Source of the DNA: Gnetum montanum
Taxonomy: Eukaryota > Streptophyta > Gnetopsida > Gnetales > Gnetaceae
DNA: 23,072 bases
Assembly: GCA_015680685.1 (NCBI GenBank)
Contig: MNCI01036754.1
Location: 1-23,072 of the forward strand
Direction of reading: 5' to 3'
A program made the translations under genes and the position numbers. The notes under the pieces were generated by a model. It was not told the origin of the DNA and ran no database searches. It was given only the letters and a program-made list of their open reading frames with translations. Shown here in pieces: positions 19,981-23,072 of the stretch. How positions within the stretch are numbered: position 1 is the stretch's first letter; each line of letters starts with the position of its first letter.

Positions 19981-20099
19981 CGGTTCAAGGGCGTAGGGTC
20001 CCTCACTTCAACCATTGCCTGCGAAGCACGCTCCAGATTCTCTTGCACCTCGTCAATCTTAGCCAATTTCGTGTTCTTCCTTTTCGCTTTAGACGCCAT
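19981..20099 (-). pseudogene. Antisense gene exon 1: basic N-terminus
   Basis: Begins with ATG at 20099 and reads MASKAKRKNTKLAKIDEV and onward for 39 codons plus two bases. The Lys/Arg cluster at residues 4-11 could be a nuclear localisation signal. The donor is CCG|GTAGAC. The start is chosen because it is the first ATG in the frame that joins to exon 2 and a TATA-like box lies about 150 bases upstream. Confidence 0.6.
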
Positions 20100-20249
20100 T
20101 GTCACAGCTTCAAAACCTTCACAGCTTCACACGTTCACGTCTTCGCAAATTACACGTTCCAACCTTCTGCTTCTCTTTCTCTTTCTTCGTAATAGTTAGG
20201 AATTTGGATTCGCGATAGCCAGCAGCCCGTTCTTGCTGAAAACTACTTA

Positions 20250-20255
20250 CTTATA
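20250..20255 (-). promoter_or_regulatory. TATA-like box for the antisense gene
   Basis: The minus strand reads CATATAAGTAAG around 20257-20246. It lies about 150 bases upstream of the antisense ATG at 20099, which would leave a 5' untranslated leader of roughly 120 bases. It is a reasonable TATA element but unsupported by transcript data. Confidence 0.35.
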
Positions 20256-20486
20256 TGCGAAAATCACTGACTCGATATCCAATTTCAACGAGACTTTCCT
20301 AAAACGGAACCTGAAAATCAAGATATTAATGCGGCCGATATCGCATGCGCCACTGTCCGAAATGACGTTAAACTACCACATCTTATCGTCTTGTAATCGA
20401 GTAGCATTAATTACAGCCTGTTTGCAATATTCAAAATTCAGTTAGCTTTCCACGTACGACAACACCACGTCATGTTTTCTCCTAAT

Positions 20487-20496
20487 CATTTACGCA
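20487..20496. repeat. Right copy of the direct repeat CATTTACGCA
   Basis: Identical to 15467-15476 and 29 bases before the pol ATG. The distance between the copies is 5020 bases, which shifts the gag-pro frame exactly into the pol frame. Confidence 0.4.
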
Positions 20497-20524
20497 TTTG
20501 GCGATTTAAAAGGATGGTCGGTAA

Positions 20525-21799
20525 ATGGACGCAACATTTTCAGCACCTCTAACTTTGACAGGCCCATATAGGAAAATAATTAGGCAATTCGATCCTACGC
20601 TAGTAGAAACTCACCCTCCCTTCGACGACGTGATCATAGCCACGTTGGAAACATCCCCAGAATGGCCAGAACAATCGACGCGCATGCTAGACTTGGAGGC
20701 TGGGGATATAACCGAAGACCCCCTCAATGAGGTTCCTATCGTTATGCACAAGGGTGAAGCCAAAATTCTTAAAGTTAGTTCTTTACTAGACCAGGAAATG
20801 CACAATTCTATAAAACAGGTTCTTCAGGACAACATCACGATATTTGCGTGGTCATATGAGGATATGCCGGGGCTAGATCCCAGGTTAATCCAGCATAACA
20901 TAATCTTAGACCCGCAGATTAAAGCAGTTAGGCAAAAGGTACAAAAAATCAAGCCAGAAATCGCACTAGCCATGCGTGATAAGGTCACCAAACTGTATCA
21001 GGCTAGTTTCATCCGTGCGGTCGATTACTCGGATTGGGTATCTAATATTGTAGTTGTCCCAAAGAAGACCGGAAGCATACGCATTTGCATAGACTTCCGA
21101 GACTTAAACAAGGCCATAATCAAGGATAACTTCCCACTACCGAGTATCAACCAACTAGTTGATACGATAGCTGGGCATGCGCTTCTGTCCTTCATGGATG
21201 GCTTTTCGGGCTATAATCAGATTCGCATCAACCCAGAACATCAATTGACCACAACGTTCATGACGCCCTGGGGTACCTTTTGCTATACCATGATGCCTTT
21301 TGGCCTAAAAAATGCTAGAGCAACGTATCAACGAGCCATGACATACATCTTTAGCGATTACCTCTTAGGGAGACTGAATGATTATGTTGACGATATAGTG
21401 GTTAAGTCTTTAAAGTCAGAAGATCATTCAGAAGACCTGGGGTTAGTCCTCAAAAGATGTTCTAAATACGAGCTCTGGCTTAACCCAAAGAAGTGCGTAT
21501 TCGGAGTCAAAACCAGACGCATGCTGGGGTTTGTGGTGTTAGAAAATGGTATACAAGTTGACCCTGATAAGGTTAAAGCCATTGTCGAATTAACGCCTCC
21601 CACAGACCTCAAACAATTATGTGGGTTACAAGGACGATGACAGTTTATACGCTGGTTCATCTCGAGATTAACCGACAAGTTACACCCTATGCAACATTTG
21701 CTTAAAAAGAGGGTTAATTTCGAATGGACAGAAGATTGTCAGCATGCGTTTGACAGCCTAAAACAAGAACTTCAACACTTACCAACAGTTTTCCCAGCA
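20525..21799 (+). pseudogene. pol: Reverse transcriptase of the Tat/Ogre-type element
   Basis: RNA-dependent DNA polymerase that copies the element RNA. The frame opens after TAA 20522 with an ATG at 20525. The N-terminal linker is followed by FAWSYEDMPGLDPRLIQH, DWVSNIVVVPKKTGSIRICI, DNFPLPSINQLVDTIAG, FMDGFSGYNQIRI, MMPFGLKNARATYQRAM and the catalytic YVDD at 21383-21394, then LNPKKCVFGV and LGFVV. All core motifs are in place. One in-frame TGA lies at 21638; the segment after it reads QFIRWF, where the family has an Arg pair, so a second CpG C to T change (CGG to TGG) is likely. The frame runs without shift into RNase H. Confidence 0.85.
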
Positions 21800-22195
21800 T
21801 AAAGAGATCTACCATTTTACATTTACCTCACAACTTCGGATGTAGCGTTAGCAGCATTACTTTGTCAAAGGAGGGATGATGGGTCGGAAGTGCCCATCTA
21901 CTACTTGAGTCATGCTCTATGTGTGTACGAAACGAGGTACAACGAAGTAGAGCGTAACTGCTTAGCATTAGTATTTACGCTCAAAAAGTGTAGACATTAC
22001 CTTTTCCATAGCCAAGTTAACATCATCTGTAAAAACAACATCCTTAGGGCTATTACACACAACCTATACGAAAGTAGCAAAATAGCTCACTGGAAGGCTG
22101 TCATGGCAGAATTCGATCTGCATTATATTGGCCAATCTTCTATGAAAGGCCAGGAAATAGCTGACCAGTTAGTCACATCACCTATTGACAGTTAG
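21800..22195 (+). pseudogene. pol: Gypsy-type RNase H of pol
   Basis: Removes the RNA strand of the RNA-DNA hybrid. Same frame as the reverse transcriptase, entered across a TAA at 21800. Motifs are DLPFYIYLTTSDVALAALL (first acidic position), VPIYYLSHAL, ETRYNEVERNCLALV (Glu position) and HYLFHSQV. The segment AEFDLHYI near the end marks the connection to the next domain. Ends at TAG 22193. In Tat elements this domain is often partly degenerate because the second RNase H may take over. Confidence 0.75.
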
Positions 22196-22783
22196 GCAAC
22201 CATAGAGCCTGAGTTTCCAGACGAACATGTACATAGTTTAAGCCCTATCTCGACAGGCCCCGAAGTGACGCTGTATTTTGATGGAGCTTCAACCGCTAAA
22301 GGTGGCAGCGTGGCCACCATTATTACGCTATCACCTAAGAATGTGCATCTTCACGCTTATCGCTTGACCTTCCCCTGTACGAACAATGTGGCAGAGTACG
22401 AGGGGCTCCTCAGGCGGTTACTAGCTGTGAGTGAACTAGATGTTTGACACTTGGCAGTTAGGGGTGATTCGATGCTCGTCATCAATCAGATCATAGGAGT
22501 CTACGCCTGCAAGGCTACACATTTGCAGCCCTACTGCGATATGGCTAAAGATCTTCTGAAGCGATTCGCGACCATCGATGCGCAACACGTGCCGCGGAAT
22601 GATAACACACTGGCCGATGCACTGGCTACTCTGGCCTTAAACGTGCCCTCACATCTACTCGACACTTGTCCTACTTTAATAACAAATTGTACAGGTCCTA
22701 TCATTCAGGCGGTGCAGATATCTTCTCTTCTCGAAGAAAGCATGCCGGAATGGTATGACAACATTAAAACTTACCTCTTATAA
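22196..22783 (+). pseudogene. pol: Second, archaeal-type RNase H (Tat hallmark)
   Basis: An additional RNase H between the gypsy RNase H and integrase, known from the Tat lineage of plant gypsy elements. All four catalytic acidic positions are visible: Asp in LYFDGAST, Glu in NNVAEYEGLL, Asp in VRGDSMLVINQI and Asp in NTLADALA. In-frame stops are TGA 22445 and TAA 22781; the frame is otherwise continuous with pol. This is the strongest evidence for lineage assignment of the element. Confidence 0.8.
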
Positions 22784-23072
22784 GGCGAGCTACCACATGA
22801 ATTGACACGCGCACAGAAAGATGCAATCCGCAAGCGAGCTAGGCAGTACGTAATCATAGGAGACAGTACTCTTTGTAGACGCTCTTTTGATGGTGTGCTG
22901 CTTACTTGCATTAACAAGGACCAAGCGCAGCGTATCGTTGGAGAGGTTCACAAGGGATTATGCGGAGGACATGTGGCACCACGGGCCATGGCTTCAAAAA
23001 TTCATCGCTTAGGGTACTACTGGCCACGCATGGAAAAAGATTGCCTGACAAAGGTTAAAACTTGTGATACGT
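22784..23072 (+). pseudogene. pol: Integrase N-terminal part, cut by the window end
   Basis: Same frame, open to the end of the window. It reads through a linker ending RRSFDGVLLTCI, then VHKGLCGGH and GYYWPRMEKD, and closes with KTCDT at the last bases. The two His and first Cys of the HHCC zinc finger are present and the second Cys would lie in the next codon or two. The catalytic DDE core and C-terminus are outside the window. Confidence 0.75.

Larger units (their letters stand above)
16018..20099 (-). pseudogene. Antisense eight-exon gene inside the retrotransposon (HAD/FCP1-like and plant-transposon-protein-like)
   Basis: Read right to left, eight coding blocks join through seven introns of about 70-270 bases: exons 20099-19981, 19708-19259, 19170-18896, 18796-17747, 17653-17426, 17355-17227, 17149-16332 and 16251-16018. 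Every junction keeps phase, and the blocks total 1101 codons including the terminal TAA. Six introns begin GT and all end AG; intron 2 begins ATAAGT, one G to A change from consensus GTAAGT. In-frame stops are TAG 19563, TAG 19374, TAA 17579, TAG 16985 and TGA 16916, with no frameshift. The predicted protein has a basic N-terminus, an FCP1/NIF-like HAD domain with degenerate motifs, a plant-transposon-protein-like segment, a coiled coil and an acidic tail. The function is unknown; a nuclear or regulatory role is only a guess. The gene is convergent with gag-pro and divergent from pol. The antisense ORFs known in Tat elements lie after integrase, so this position is unusual. Confidence 0.75.
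20100..20524. other. Divergent spacer between the antisense gene and pol
   Basis: No coding motif. It holds the antisense promoter candidate (20250-20255), a pyrimidine-rich stretch on the plus strand (20160-20190), and near its right end the second CATTTACGCA repeat. In-frame TAA codons at 20507 and 20522 precede the pol ATG. If sense pol is made by splicing, acceptors such as CTCTAACTTTGACAG at about 20548-20562, just inside the pol frame, are candidates. Confidence 0.4.
10000..23072 (+). mobile_element. Tat/Ogre-type Ty3/gypsy LTR retrotransposon, 5' part, with an internal antisense gene
   Basis: Order on the plus strand: LTR with TATA box, leader, gag, protease, a 5-kb block with a minus-strand spliced gene, then reverse transcriptase, RNase H, a second RNase H and the zinc-finger start of integrase, where the window ends. 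The extra RNase H after the gypsy RNase H is characteristic of the Tat lineage. The rest of integrase and the 3' LTR lie outside. The left edge is set only by a change in composition near 10,000, uncertain by some tens of bases. Sense and antisense frames carry stops, so this copy is non-autonomous. Confidence 0.75.

Noticed and set aside
16018-20099. The antisense gene as an ordinary host gene that the element jumped around
   Set aside because: It lies inside the internal region, exactly between protease and pol, shares the TTACGC word with the LTR, carries a retroelement-type segment and has decayed to a similar degree. Capture from a host gene in the past is still open.
15460-20524. The block as a nested LTR element or DNA transposon
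   Set aside because: I found no LTR pair, terminal inverted repeat or transposase within it; only the decamer direct repeat at the edges, which contains a word common in the element. A nested insertion remains possible but unsupported.
1-23072. tRNA, rRNA, CRISPR, riboswitch or bacterial operon signals
   Set aside because: None seen. All identifiable content is plant LTR-retrotransposon sequence.

Overview
This is a plant nuclear window made almost entirely of LTR retrotransposons in different states of decay. I see no ordinary single-copy host gene, RNA gene, CRISPR array or prokaryotic feature. Layered, undeleted old copies suggest a seed plant with a large genome. A gymnosperm would fit, but the species cannot be read from the sequence.

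Left half (1 to about 10,000; AT-rich, few CpG, many stops and frameshifts). Positions 1-1797 hold the gag end of a Ty1/copia element on the minus strand, with its tRNA-iMet-type primer-binding site at 1836-1848, an LTR at 1851-3046 and, unexpectedly, a polypurine tract at 3047-3062 on the other side of the same LTR. From about 3,120 to 6,570 a Ty3/gypsy element reads on the plus strand (gag, protease, start of reverse transcriptase) and stops abruptly inside the reverse transcriptase. From 9671 down to about 6,600 the minus strand holds a badly broken gene with a coiled coil and a segment resembling the 'putative plant transposon protein' family, followed by what looks like the 3' end of another gypsy element.

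Right half (about 10,000 to 23,072; CpG-rich, much younger). This is the 5' part of a Tat/Ogre-type Ty3/gypsy element: LTR with TATA box (about 10,000-11,406), leader, gag and protease in one frame (11,695-15,459), then reverse transcriptase, RNase H, a second 'archaeal-type' RNase H and the start of integrase in one frame (20,525 to the window end). The dual RNase H is the Tat-lineage hallmark. Both long frames carry stop codons but no frameshift.

The main discovery lies between protease and reverse transcriptase. A minus-strand gene of eight exons (20,099 to 16,018) fits together with seven phase-compatible introns, six with GT-AG ends and one whose donor looks mutated from GT to AT. The eight exons sum to exactly 1101 codons by hand count, with five in-frame stops. 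The predicted protein has a short basic N-terminus, a domain resembling FCP1/NIF-type HAD phosphatases with degenerate active-site motifs, a segment resembling the plant transposon protein family, a coiled coil and an acidic tail. It has a TATA-like box upstream, and a 27-bp repeat array separates its 3' end from the convergent 3' end of gag-pro. Antisense ORFs are known in Tat elements, but between integrase and the 3' LTR. A spliced antisense gene between protease and reverse transcriptase, with a phosphatase-like domain, is to my knowledge not described. All similarities here are from reading the sequence, not from searches.
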